From: Fulvivirgaceae bacterium JP3-4
GTDB lineage: Bacteria; Bacteroidota; Bacteroidia; Cytophagales; Cyclobacteriaceae
DNA: 64,000 bases
Assembly: GCA_029309925.1 (NCBI GenBank)
Contig: JARKND010000004.1
Location: 806,001-870,000 of the forward strand
Direction: 5' to 3'
Shown: one piece after another, positions 9,987 through 19,334 of the stretch
Numbering within the stretch: the first letter of the stretch is position 1
How the letters are laid out: each line of letters opens with the position of its first letter
Translations under genes and position numbers: made by a program
The notes under the pieces: model-generated
Seen by the model: only the letters and a program-made list of their open reading frames with translations
Told to the model about the DNA's origin: nothing
Database searches by the model: none

Positions 9987-11486
9987 ATGGGAATCCGTTC
10001 AATCCTTGCTAAGCCCTTTGCCGCTTATGTTGCATCGCAGACGAAGCGATGGTCTCTGAATCCTGCGCCATTTCAGCACAACACGTTGCAATACCTTACT
10101 GGTGAGGCAAGTAAAACGCAATTCGGGCGTGATCATCAGTTCAGCGCAATAAAAAACCATGAAGATTTTAAGAAGAACGTCCCCATCAGAGACTACGAGG
10201 AACTGAAACCTTATGTCGAGGAAGTCGTCAAGGGCAAACCTGACATTTTATGGAAGGGAAAACCTGCATACTTCGCGAAGACTTCCGGGACAACGTCAGG
10301 CACTAAGTATATTCCGATTTCAAAAGAATCGATCCCGAATCATATCAATGGGGCCAGGAATGCGCTTCTCAGCTACGTCCATGAAACTGGCAAGGCTGCA
10401 TTTCTCGATGGCGGACTTATCTTTCTCTCGGGAAGCCCTGAACTCGATGAAAAAGCAGGTATAAAAACCGGTCGCCTTTCGGGGATCGTTAATCATCATG
10501 TCCCCGGCTATTTGCGGTCAAATCAGAAACCCAGCTATCAGACGAATATTATTGAAGACTGGGAAGAAAAACTTGAGAAGATCATTGACGAAACGATCGA
10601 CACCAACATGACGCTGATCTCGGGAATTCCACCTTGGGCGCAAATGTATTTTGATCGTATCCAGGCGCGCACCGGAAAGAAAATCAAAGATGTATTTCCC
10701 AATTTTTCCATGTTCGTATATGGTGGCGTGAATTTCGAACCGTATCGCGCGAAGCTGTTCGATACAATTGGAAAAAAGATAGATTCTATCGAAACCTATC
10801 CGGCTTCTGAAGGATTTATCGCTTACCAGGACACACAAACCGAACCCGGTTTGCTCTTGTTGCTGAATGCCGGCATCTTTTTCGAGTTTGTTCCAACGGA
10901 AGAATATTTCAGCGCCAACCCGCGCAGGCTCAATATTGAAGAGGTGGAAGTCGGTAAGAACTATGCGGTGATCATCAACAGCAACGCAGGCCTATGGGGA
11001 TACTCGATCGGTGACACAATAAAGTTCGTATCGAAGAACCCATACCGCATTGTTGTCACCGGAAGGATTAAACATTTCATTTCAGCCTTTGGCGAGCACG
11101 TAATTGGCGAAGAAGTTGAGAAAGCTATGAAGAGGACACTGGAGAAATTTCCTGATGCTGAAATTGTGGAATTTACTGTAGCACCTCAGGTGACTCCGTC
11201 CGGAGGATTGCCGTATCATGAGTGGTTTATTGAATTTTCAAAGTTACCTTCTAATATAGATGCATTTTCCCTGGAACTCGACAAACACATGCGCGACCTG
11301 AATGTTTACTATGACGACCTGATTTCAGGAAATATTCTTCGCACCCTCCGGATTACTTCTCTTCCTAAAAACGCATTTATTGATTACATGAAATCACTTG
11401 GCAAACTGGGCGGGCAGAACAAGGTTCCGCGGCTTTCGAATGACCGCAAGATCGCGAATGAACTGCACAAGCTTATCGTTAAATAG
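9987..11486 (+). CDS. GH3-family acyl-adenylate/amide synthetase-like protein
   Basis: Member of the GH3 auxin-responsive-promoter family, acyl-adenylate-forming enzymes of the ANL superfamily that join carboxylic acids to amino acids in plants. Bacterial functions are largely unknown. The phosphate-binding loop is visible as TSGTTSGTKYIPIS near residue 105. The central YPASEGF motif and the C-terminal GRIKHFISAFGEHV segment are GH3 hallmarks. 499 residues is typical. ATG 9987 is used because the family begins with a short MGxRSxLAKPFA-type helix; the upstream in-frame extension overlaps the htrA N-terminus. It is followed after 48 bases by the patatin gene on the same strand. Confidence 0.88.
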   Translation: MGIRSILAKPFAAYVASQTKRWSLNPAPFQHNTLQYLTGEASKTQFGRDHQFSAIKNHEDFKKNVPIRDYEELKPYVEEVVKGKPDILWKGKPAYFAKTSGTTSGTKYIPISKESIPNHINGARNALLSYVHETGKAAFLDGGLIFLSGSPELDEKAGIKTGRLSGIVNHHVPGYLRSNQKPSYQTNIIEDWEEKLEKIIDETIDTNMTLISGIPPWAQMYFDRIQARTGKKIKDVFPNFSMFVYGGVNFEPYRAKLFDTIGKKIDSIETYPASEGFIAYQDTQTEPGLLLLLNAGIFFEFVPTEEYFSANPRRLNIEEVEVGKNYAVIINSNAGLWGYSIGDTIKFVSKNPYRIVVTGRIKHFISAFGEHVIGEEVEKAMKRTLEKFPDAEIVEFTVAPQVTPSGGLPYHEWFIEFSKLPSNIDAFSLELDKHMRDLNVYYDDLISGNILRTLRITSLPKNAFIDYMKSLGKLGGQNKVPRLSNDRKIANELHKLIVK

Positions 11487-11534
11487 AGTTTCGGATAATC
11501 GAAGAAATAAGGTAACTTATAGATATAATTGCGC

Positions 11535-13823
11535 ATGCGGAGGCTTTACTTCTTATCCACCAAGATTGCTTACTCCTTCCCGATTCAATTGTTGCTGAAT
11601 AACCTGAAGCGCAACCATGTTTTGGTCCTGTGCTGGGTTGTGTTGTTTGCGATGATAACGGGAAGCTTCGGCAAATACCTCGGCATCCCATATTTGTTTC
11701 TCGACCCTGAATATCTTAACAAGGTCAATTTCACTTCGTTTTTTATCATAGGGCTTTGTACGGCAGGCTTTACAACGGCATTTCACATCACCTGCTATAT
11801 CAATGACGGACATCGTTTTTCGTTCGTAGGATCATTGTCGCGACCGTTCACGAAGTTTGCCATCAACAACAGCATTCTGCCCATACTCTTTCTTGCAGCT
11901 TATATTTACCAGATTGTCGGCTTTCAAAAGAACAACGAATACACCACCGGCACGGACCTCGCCATCAACCTGGCAGGGCTGATCACAGGCTACCTGACCA
12001 TGACGCTGATCTTCTTCCTGTATTTCTGGTTCACCAACAAAGATATTTTCAAATATGTGGTTTGCCGGATCGATGAGAAGATCAAATCCAACGTGAAGGT
12101 TACACGCGCCAGTGCAATGAAAAAACTTGACATTGCCCGAAAGAAACAGGTGCGCGTTGATTACTATCTCGACCACACGCTTAAACCGCGAAAAGTTGAA
12201 GACCATCATTTCTACGACAAGTCAACCATCCTGCAGGTATTCGATCAAAACCATTTTAACCTTGTGGTGATCGAATTGTTCATCTTTTTTGTGGTGATGG
12301 TGCTGGGCCTTTTCAAGGACTATCCCGTGTTTCAGCTGCCGGCTGCGTCAAGTTTCATGATCCTGCTCACCATATTTGTCATGCTCGCAGGCGCATTTTC
12401 GTACTGGTTCGGCAACTGGTCCGCAACCGCGGCTCTGATCCTGTTCATCTTTCTCAACTACCTGGCTGGAGAAAATTTCTTCACCAAACGTTACGAAGCA
12501 TTCGGATTGGACTATGTCCGCCAACCTGCGGAGTACTCGGTAAACACTTTGCGTGCATTTAATGACAGCATCAGCATCGAGAACGATAGGCGCGCCACTT
12601 TTCCGATGCTCCTGAACTGGAAGAAAAAGTTTCCGGAAGGATCGAAGCCGAAAATGGTCTTCCTTTGTGTAAGTGGTGGCGGTAAACGCGCGGCACTCTG
12701 GTCATTCACAGCATTGCAAACGGCTGACAGCCTGACGAACGGCACGCTGATGAAAAACTCCGTACTGATCACAGGGGCATCCGGAGGTTTAATTGGCGCG
12801 AGCTTCTTCCGCGAGCTGAAACTCAGACAACTAGCGGATAAAAATATCAATCCTTATGCAAATCAGCACAGACGTGAAATCTCAACAGACAACCTGAATC
12901 CACTCATCTTCAGTCTGCTGGCCAACGATCTCTTCGTAGGGCTCACGCGCTTCGAATATGCTGGCAACCTCTACCTTCAGGATCGGGGCTATACTTTCGA
13001 GCGGCAGCTCAATCAGATAACGGGGAGCCTGATGGACAAACCGATCTCTGCATATGATTCTGCGGAGTTGAAGGCATTGATTCCGATGACAATCCTGACG
13101 CCTACCATTGTGAATGATGGTCGCAAGCTTTACATCGCATCAAGACCCGTTTCGTTTTTGAATACCGAGATCGCCAACTTTCCAGAATACGCGTCTCACA
13201 AATACAGCGGCATAGATTTTCAGAGGCTGTTCAAGGATCACGGTGCCGACAGCCTTCGGTTCCTGTCTGCTTTGCGGATGTGCGCCACATTCCCTTACAT
13301 CACACCGAACACAACCCTGCCGACAACTCCTCCGATCCACATCATGGATGCGGGGATCTCAGATAACTTCGGCTTGAATGATGCCGTGAGATTTCTCTAT
13401 GCATACCGCGACTGGATTGCAGAAAATACTTCCGGTGTCGTCTTCGTATCCATCAGGGATTCACCAAAGCTCGCAAACATTCCGGTCAGTGAAGGCCAAA
13501 CCATCATGGATGCGTTCACTCAGCCAATCAGCAGCGTGTACAACAACTTTGAAAATTTTCAGGACATTACAAGCGACCTGCTGATCGGTTACTCGCATTC
13601 GTGGTTCAAAAATTCGATCGACAGGATCGATATCGAATACGAAGCTGAAGATTACGTTCCGATTCTCCAGAAGATGGACAGTCTGAGAAAAACAAATGCC
13701 CGCGCCTCCCTGAGCTGGCGACTGACTACGCGCGAGAAGCAGAGTATTGTCGACAATGTCAGCACGGAGAAAAACAAACAGGCCATTCAGCGGCTTCGCG
13801 AACTTCTCAAACCAGAGAACTAA
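11535..13823 (+). CDS. Membrane protein with C-terminal patatin-like phospholipase domain
   Basis: The N-terminal half has about six to eight hydrophobic segments (roughly residues 25-165 and 240-310). The C-terminal half is a patatin fold: oxyanion GGGKRA at 381-386, nucleophile elbow GASGG with Ser416, and the catalytic Asp in MDAGISDNFG (Asp605). A serine lipase/phospholipase acting at the inner membrane is likely; the substrate is unknown. The start is ATG 11535 (TTG at 11529 is two codons upstream). It probably shares a transcript with the GH3-like gene. The helicase gene begins 64 bases after its end. Confidence 0.85.
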   Translation: MRRLYFLSTKIAYSFPIQLLLNNLKRNHVLVLCWVVLFAMITGSFGKYLGIPYLFLDPEYLNKVNFTSFFIIGLCTAGFTTAFHITCYINDGHRFSFVGSLSRPFTKFAINNSILPILFLAAYIYQIVGFQKNNEYTTGTDLAINLAGLITGYLTMTLIFFLYFWFTNKDIFKYVVCRIDEKIKSNVKVTRASAMKKLDIARKKQVRVDYYLDHTLKPRKVEDHHFYDKSTILQVFDQNHFNLVVIELFIFFVVMVLGLFKDYPVFQLPAASSFMILLTIFVMLAGAFSYWFGNWSATAALILFIFLNYLAGENFFTKRYEAFGLDYVRQPAEYSVNTLRAFNDSISIENDRRATFPMLLNWKKKFPEGSKPKMVFLCVSGGGKRAALWSFTALQTADSLTNGTLMKNSVLITGASGGLIGASFFRELKLRQLADKNINPYANQHRREISTDNLNPLIFSLLANDLFVGLTRFEYAGNLYLQDRGYTFERQLNQITGSLMDKPISAYDSAELKALIPMTILTPTIVNDGRKLYIASRPVSFLNTEIANFPEYASHKYSGIDFQRLFKDHGADSLRFLSALRMCATFPYITPNTTLPTTPPIHIMDAGISDNFGLNDAVRFLYAYRDWIAENTSGVVFVSIRDSPKLANIPVSEGQTIMDAFTQPISSVYNNFENFQDITSDLLIGYSHSWFKNSIDRIDIEYEAEDYVPILQKMDSLRKTNARASLSWRLTTREKQSIVDNVSTEKNKQAIQRLRELLKPEN

Positions 13824-13887
13824 TCCCCTTCCGCACCGGAATTACCATTGTTTTCTGCGAATTCTTTCCAGTACTTTTACATTCAGC

Positions 13888-15810
13888 ATGAATGTAAACG
13901 CACAACTCGAGCAAACCTTCGAACTCTTAAATCTTGAACGCCAGGCGGACCTGGAACAATACCGGCAAAAAGTTTTGCTTCGGTCATTAACAGACCGCAC
14001 AAAAGAAGGCACCACGTGGTATCCGGTCACGCTTAAACGCGACTACATTGGCACAGGAGAAAGGCCGGTGATTGAAGTCGAGCGCACCAACCATCTCGAT
14101 CAGCCGCACAGTTTTCAAAGTGGAAAACTCGTCAGCGTGTTTTCAAATGCGTCAGGAAAGTCAGAGAAGGAACATGTGAATGGAGTAATCAACTACGTCC
14201 GCGACAACACGATGGTGGTGACGCTTAACGCAGATGAGTCGCCAGACTGGATCGAAGACGGAATGCTTGGTGTCGATGTAATGTTCGATGAGATGACTTA
14301 CCGGGAAATGGAGTTTGCTCTCAGGGAAGTTATGAAGGCGGAAGAAAATCGGGTGGCCTATCTGAAGCATTTGTTATTAGGGACCGATAAGGCGGGAGTA
14401 AATGAGAAAAAGTTTTCGATCGATGGCCTGAATATTCTTAATGACAGCCAGCTTGAGGCGTTGAACAAAATGCTGAGAGCAGAAGATGTTGCTTTCATCC
14501 ATGGCCCACCAGGAACCGGCAAGACAACCACGCTTGTTCAGGTGATCAGGTTTACGATCAAGGAGGAAAAGCAAGTACTGGTGTGTGCCCCGAGCAATGC
14601 AGCGATTGACCTGCTTGTTGATAAACTCAGCGAGCAGGGATTGAATGTTCTGCGGATCGGACATCCCGCGCGTGTTACGGAGCAATCGTTGAGCAAGACA
14701 CTCGATGCAAGGATCGCTGCACATCCGAACTACCAGGAACTGCGCGCTTTGAGAAAAAAGATGGAACAGGTTCGCGCTTCAGCGCTCAAGTACAAGCGAA
14801 ACTATGGATTTGAGCAAAAGCAGGAACGCAGGCTCCTGATGCAGGAAGCAAAGGCGCTGAAGGCCGATGCTGACATGCTTGAATTTTATATTGTCAACGA
14901 TCTTTTACAAAACAGCGAAGCGATCTGTTGCACACTCGTGGGAAGTTCTCATCCCACCCTTCGCGGAAGAAAATTCAAAACTGCTTTTATCGATGAAGCT
15001 GCCCAGGCACTTGAACCTGCGTGTTGGATTCCGATTCTGCGGAGCGAGCGAGTCATTTTCGCTGGCGATCACCAGCAACTGCCTCCAACGATCAAGTCTA
15101 ACGAAGCCGCACAGAAAGGACTTTCGAAGACATTGTTTGAAAAAGGAATCGCGCGTCAGCCGCATTGCGTTTCTATGCTGACCGTGCAGTACCGGATGAA
15201 CGAATTCATCATGCGTTTTTCCTCGGATGTTTTTTACGAAGGAAAGCTGATCGCCCACGAATCTGTGCGCCATGGCTTGCTTCGGCCACATCAGCCTCCG
15301 GTGGAGTTTATTGACACTGCCGGCTGCGGTTACAACGAAAAACAGGATCCTGAAACGCTGAGCCGCTCGAACGAAGAGGAAGCACAACTCCTTATTGCAC
15401 AGCTTGAAAAACTTGTCGAGGATATCGGCTCCAACGACTGGGTTGAAGAACAGATTTCTGTCGCGATCATCACTCCGTACAGGGCGCAGGTGGATTATCT
15501 GACGAAACTCGCGGAAGCCTCTCCAACGCTTGAGCCGCTATCTCATCTGATTGCGATCAATACAGTCGATGCATTCCAGGGGCAGGAACGCGATGTGATT
15601 GCGATCTCCTTCGTCCGCAGCAATGACAAGGGAGAAGTAGGCTTTCTTGGCGACATACGCAGGACAAACGTGGCCATGACCCGCGCACGAAAAAAACTGA
15701 TCATGATCGGTGACAGTGCTACCCTCGGCTCGCATCCATTTTATGTCAGGCTTCTTGACTTCGTCCAGCAAAACGACTTTTACAAGAGTGCTTTCGAAAT
15801 CATCTCATAA
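13888..15810 (+). CDS. SF1 helicase of the Upf1/IGHMBP2 type
   Basis: ATP-dependent DNA/RNA helicase, superfamily 1B. Walker A GPPGTGKTTT is at residues 206-215 and motif II IDEAAQ at about 368-373. GDHQQLPPT (motif III), QYRMNE (IV), VDAFQGQERDVI (V) and MTRARKKL (VI) are all present. A beta-barrel-like N-terminal region and a coiled stalk near 270-330 match IGHMBP2-like bacterial proteins. ATG 13888 gives 640 residues and avoids overlap with the patatin gene; the longer in-frame ORF is non-homologous at its N-terminus. A uracil-DNA glycosylase homologue follows 9 bases later, so a nucleic-acid maintenance pair is plausible. Confidence 0.93.
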   Translation: MNVNAQLEQTFELLNLERQADLEQYRQKVLLRSLTDRTKEGTTWYPVTLKRDYIGTGERPVIEVERTNHLDQPHSFQSGKLVSVFSNASGKSEKEHVNGVINYVRDNTMVVTLNADESPDWIEDGMLGVDVMFDEMTYREMEFALREVMKAEENRVAYLKHLLLGTDKAGVNEKKFSIDGLNILNDSQLEALNKMLRAEDVAFIHGPPGTGKTTTLVQVIRFTIKEEKQVLVCAPSNAAIDLLVDKLSEQGLNVLRIGHPARVTEQSLSKTLDARIAAHPNYQELRALRKKMEQVRASALKYKRNYGFEQKQERRLLMQEAKALKADADMLEFYIVNDLLQNSEAICCTLVGSSHPTLRGRKFKTAFIDEAAQALEPACWIPILRSERVIFAGDHQQLPPTIKSNEAAQKGLSKTLFEKGIARQPHCVSMLTVQYRMNEFIMRFSSDVFYEGKLIAHESVRHGLLRPHQPPVEFIDTAGCGYNEKQDPETLSRSNEEEAQLLIAQLEKLVEDIGSNDWVEEQISVAIITPYRAQVDYLTKLAEASPTLEPLSHLIAINTVDAFQGQERDVIAISFVRSNDKGEVGFLGDIRRTNVAMTRARKKLIMIGDSATLGSHPFYVRLLDFVQQNDFYKSAFEIIS

Positions 15811-15819
15811 TTTCATGAA

Positions 15820-16488
15820 ATGACTTTTGCAGACAGGATCCTGATATTTTACAGATCGCTCGCCATCAACGGAAAACTTCCGAAAGGTGTTGAGGTGCTG
15901 AATCCGTATCAGGATGATGAAGCTTTTCACCTCTGCGAACAATTCTACAGAAAGTATTACAATGACGCTAAAAAACGAAAAGTGATTCTGGGCATCAATC
16001 CAGGGCGTTTCGGTGGGGGAATAACAGGTATCCCATTCACTGACCCTGTAAAACTCGAACAATTCTGCGGAATCAAAAATCAGATGCAAAAGAAAGCGGA
16101 ATTGTCTGCCGACTACGTCTATCGAATGATAGAGGCGTATGGTGGTCCGAAGATGTTTTACGGAAAATATTTCATCAATTCTGTTTCGCCACTTGGGTTC
16201 ACGCATGACGGAAAAAACTTAAACTATTACGACACACCCGAACTAATGAGCAGCCTTGAGAAGTTCATTCTCAGATCGATCAATCAATTGCTGGAGATGG
16301 GTATTGAAAGGGAGATCGCTTTTTGTCTGGGTGAAGGCGATAACTATAAATATCTGTCGAAGCTGAACGCAAAAGAGAAATTTTTTAAAGAGATTGTTCC
16401 GCTTGCCCATCCGCGGTTCATTATGCAGTACAAACGAAAGTCTATTGATGTTTATATCAGGGACTATATTGAGAAGCTGAAGGGTTAG
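15820..16488 (+). CDS. SMUG2-like uracil-DNA glycosylase family protein (DUF4918)
   Basis: Base-excision repair glycosylase of the UDG superfamily, SMUG2/DUF4918 branch. The water-activating motif GINPGRFGG is at residues 58-66, followed by TGIPFTDP. The C-terminal DNA-intercalating loop is AHPRFIMQYKRK with His197. At 222 residues it fits the family. It starts 9 bases after the helicase stop, so the two are likely co-transcribed. Substrate range (uracil, hydroxymethyluracil) cannot be told from sequence. Confidence 0.85.
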   Translation: MTFADRILIFYRSLAINGKLPKGVEVLNPYQDDEAFHLCEQFYRKYYNDAKKRKVILGINPGRFGGGITGIPFTDPVKLEQFCGIKNQMQKKAELSADYVYRMIEAYGGPKMFYGKYFINSVSPLGFTHDGKNLNYYDTPELMSSLEKFILRSINQLLEMGIEREIAFCLGEGDNYKYLSKLNAKEKFFKEIVPLAHPRFIMQYKRKSIDVYIRDYIEKLKG

Positions 16489-16801
16489 CAATGCTTTTTT
16501 ATCCAAAAACAAAATGCCACGTCTGTGCCTATTGCACATGTGCCGGCTTTAGCCACTTTTCATGTAACCCGCGACTTAAGTCGGGGGCTATTGATCAGCC
16601 GACTAAGTCGAAGACTGTTGGTGCACAGGATATGACGCGGATAACCCAGATGCGCTCATGGCGAAACATCTCGGTAAAAGCGAGTGGATATTCATCAACA
16701 CTACAATCTGGGAGCGCGCTGCTTTGTAGATGCTTTGCGTGGGACTGAACGTTTTTTTTTCGCGATGGTACACGATGGAATAATCCCAACCAGACTGAAG
16801 C
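16489..16801. other. 313-base gap: solo REP cluster and possible gene relic
   Basis: No intact gene. The left part holds a REP-like hairpin group (16545-16610). The right part (about 16618-16728) has a plus-strand frame reading roughly DADNPDALMAKHLGKSEW and then WER before a stop, which looks protein-like but has no start. It may be a degraded coding fragment. Confidence 0.4.
16545..16610. repeat. Solo copy of the RAYT-associated REP hairpin group
   Basis: Three hairpins in the same order as at 64-164: GGCTTTAGCC (16545-16554), a 26-base near-palindrome centred on GACTTAAGTC (16565-16590), and CGACTAAGTCG (16600-16610). The 26-base element differs from that at 86-111 at four positions. Two of those (10 and 17) are a compensatory G-C to A-T swap that keeps the stem. 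The first-to-second spacing is also conserved (about 20 versus 22 bases). Confidence 0.65.
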
Positions 16802-19273
16802 CTATCCTCTCCTCTTCGCCCCTCTTACTGCTTTGGCTGTCCACGGATCTTCCGGCCATGAATGTTTCGGATAACGCGTCCGGAGTTCTTTTCTCACTTC
16901 AGCGTAAGTGTTCTGCCAGAAGCTGCGGAGATCCTGTGTCACCTGCACAGGTTTAAACCCTGGTGACAAAAGGTGCATCACAATTTTTGTTCTACCATCA
17001 TTCACGGTTGGTGTTTGAAGCATTCCAAAAACTTCCTGCAGGCGCACTTCCATAGTGGGGAGAGATCCGTCTGCAAAATAATTTACTTTGATCATGGAAT
17101 CGCTTGGCACTTCTATTCTAACGGGGGCAAGAACTTCAAGCCTGCCCTGATCGCTCCATGGAAGAATTGAATTGAGAATTTCGCTGGCATTCAGCTTCTG
17201 CAATTCGCTTAGCTTGCCAATACCGTAGAGGAATGGCGCGAGCCATGATTCGAGTGACTGCAGTAAGGCTGTGTCAGATACATCCGGCCAGTTTTCTTCC
17301 GGGCGCCACTTCCGCAGGCTGAGCACCCGCGCCTGCCATGCCACCAGCGTTTCGTCCCAATTCAAAACGCGAAGACCCTTTTCTCGAATCATCTGACAGA
17401 TCACCCGGACCTTCTCTTCATCAGCAATCGGGTTAAGTGTTTTTGATTCAAGTGTCAGCGCACCAACCTTCTTATCCAACGTTCCGGCTACCATTCCACG
17501 ATCATCATCCCAACGCACGGTGCGCTCCTCAACGGCATGGTCAAGCAGGTCGCGATAGTTCAACGGAGCTGCAGAGAAAATCTTTGCTTCACCCATCCCC
17601 GCATCGAGCGCTGAAATGGCGATCCATTGTTCCCGCGTAAGCGGATCGTTCGCAGGAAGTTTTGCATTGCGGCCCGTGACGAGTTTGTAGCGTTCGCTGT
17701 CTTTTTCCACCTGTCGCGCAATGCGTTCCGGAAACGCGAGCATGACAAGCAGGCCAATGACAGAATCGTCAACCGTTGAGTTATCTGCCTCAATTTTGAA
17801 AACACGTCTCCACTGCTGTGCAAGCTTTTCAATTCTTTCAAGTGCGTTGCGATCAGCGATAACACGTTCTCCCGCGCGCCACTTCCTCAAAGCTGAAATG
17901 CGTAGCCCGATGTCTGTCCCGGCTTCCCGCGACAGCGGATCGCGTTCCTCCAGCAAGGCGGCAACATCCGTGGCAAGCGCGAGCTGCAGACCTGCCTTTG
18001 CCTCCAGCAACATATGGGCTATACGCGGATGCGTTGGGAGTTTCAGCATTTCTCTGCCCTTGCTGGTGATGTTGTTGTCTTTAATAGCCTCGAGCTGTTC
18101 CAACAAGACACGCGCCTGGTTCGCAGCACCCTCGGGAGGCAACGTGACCCACGTCAGTTCGCGAAAGTCTTTAATTCCGAATTGATAAAGTTCCAGCAGC
18201 AACGGGGCAAGATCCGCTTCAAGAATTTCAGGTTTACGGTTCGGCACAAGGCTTGCGTGACTTCCCTGCGTCCAAAGACGATAGCAGGTGCCGGGGCCGA
18301 GTCTGCCCGCACGACCAGCACGCTGATCAGCTGCATCTGCTGTGACACGTATTGTTTCAAGTCGCGACAAGCCCGAGCGTGGATCGAATCGCGGAACGCG
18401 CGAAAGCCCGCTGTCGATCACTACCTTCACGCCTTCGATCGTGAGCGAAGTCTCAGCGATTGAAGTGGTCAGAACGACTTTCCGTCTCCCGGATGGATCC
18501 GGCAGGATGGCTTCCTGCTGTTTAGCAAAAGACAAATCGCCATACAACGGATAGACCAGGATTCCTCCGACCTCGCTCCCTAGCATTTCTGCTGTTCGCG
18601 CAATTTCACCAGCGCCTGGAAGAAACGCCAGAACATCGCCTTCGTTTTCGCGGATTGCTTTTTTTATTACGCGCGCCATTTGCTGATGAATGGGCGCATC
18701 GTCTGGTTGTGACAAATAATTGATGGCGACTGGAAATTGTCGTCCCTCACTTGTTATCACAGGGGCTTTCAACATAGCCGACAACTTTTCTGCGTCAAGC
18801 GTAGCAGACATGATCAGGATGCGAAGGTCATCGCGAAGGAGTTGCTGCAGCTGCAGCGTTAAAACAAGTGCGAGGTCACCGTGCAGGTTGCGTTCGTGAA
18901 ATTCATCGAAGATGATGAGGCCACAGTCCTCCAGCGCATTGTCATGCTGAATCATTCGTGTAAGGATGCCTTCGGTGACAACTTCGATTTGAGTTGTCGG
19001 CCCAACGCGCGTTTCAAAGCGTACCCGGTAGCCTACGCGCTCGCCTACCTTATCACCGTTGAGATCGCTCATGCGCATTGCGACAGAACGGGCCGCCAGT
19101 CTCCGCGGCTCCAGCATCACAATTTTCTTTCCCTGCAGCCACGGCTCATCTGCGAGCCGCAAGGGCACTATTGTAGATTTACCAGCACCTGGCGGTGCCT
19201 GCAGAATAACGATCCTGTTCTTTTGGAGAGCAGCTTTGAGTGCAGGAATTGCTTCTTCAACGGGATAGTGCAT
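16802..19273 (-). CDS. hrpB: ATP-dependent helicase HrpB
   Basis: DEAH-box (SF2) helicase of the HrpB family. Walker A APPGAGKST is at residues 26-34. The DEAH-type motif appears as DEFHERNLHGDLAL, followed by SAT (MSATLD), TSIAETSLTIEGV and QRAGRAGR. The HrpB-specific C-terminal domain ends in a basic tail (RGAKRRG). 823 residues is normal. ATG 19273 is chosen because the helicase fold begins immediately after it; the in-frame extension to 19330 has no family support. The cellular RNA target is not known for most bacteria. It is convergent with the glycosylase gene and follows the FtsX permease by 61 bases. Confidence 0.95.
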   Translation of the reverse strand: MHYPVEEAIPALKAALQKNRIVILQAPPGAGKSTIVPLRLADEPWLQGKKIVMLEPRRLAARSVAMRMSDLNGDKVGERVGYRVRFETRVGPTTQIEVVTEGILTRMIQHDNALEDCGLIIFDEFHERNLHGDLALVLTLQLQQLLRDDLRILIMSATLDAEKLSAMLKAPVITSEGRQFPVAINYLSQPDDAPIHQQMARVIKKAIRENEGDVLAFLPGAGEIARTAEMLGSEVGGILVYPLYGDLSFAKQQEAILPDPSGRRKVVLTTSIAETSLTIEGVKVVIDSGLSRVPRFDPRSGLSRLETIRVTADAADQRAGRAGRLGPGTCYRLWTQGSHASLVPNRKPEILEADLAPLLLELYQFGIKDFRELTWVTLPPEGAANQARVLLEQLEAIKDNNITSKGREMLKLPTHPRIAHMLLEAKAGLQLALATDVAALLEERDPLSREAGTDIGLRISALRKWRAGERVIADRNALERIEKLAQQWRRVFKIEADNSTVDDSVIGLLVMLAFPERIARQVEKDSERYKLVTGRNAKLPANDPLTREQWIAISALDAGMGEAKIFSAAPLNYRDLLDHAVEERTVRWDDDRGMVAGTLDKKVGALTLESKTLNPIADEEKVRVICQMIREKGLRVLNWDETLVAWQARVLSLRKWRPEENWPDVSDTALLQSLESWLAPFLYGIGKLSELQKLNASEILNSILPWSDQGRLEVLAPVRIEVPSDSMIKVNYFADGSLPTMEVRLQEVFGMLQTPTVNDGRTKIVMHLLSPGFKPVQVTQDLRSFWQNTYAEVRKELRTRYPKHSWPEDPWTAKAVRGAKRRG

Positions 19274-19334
19274 CCTGCAAAAGTAACAATTCGAACGATG
19301 TTGAAAATTCCTCAGCCTAAGGATGGGCAAAGGC

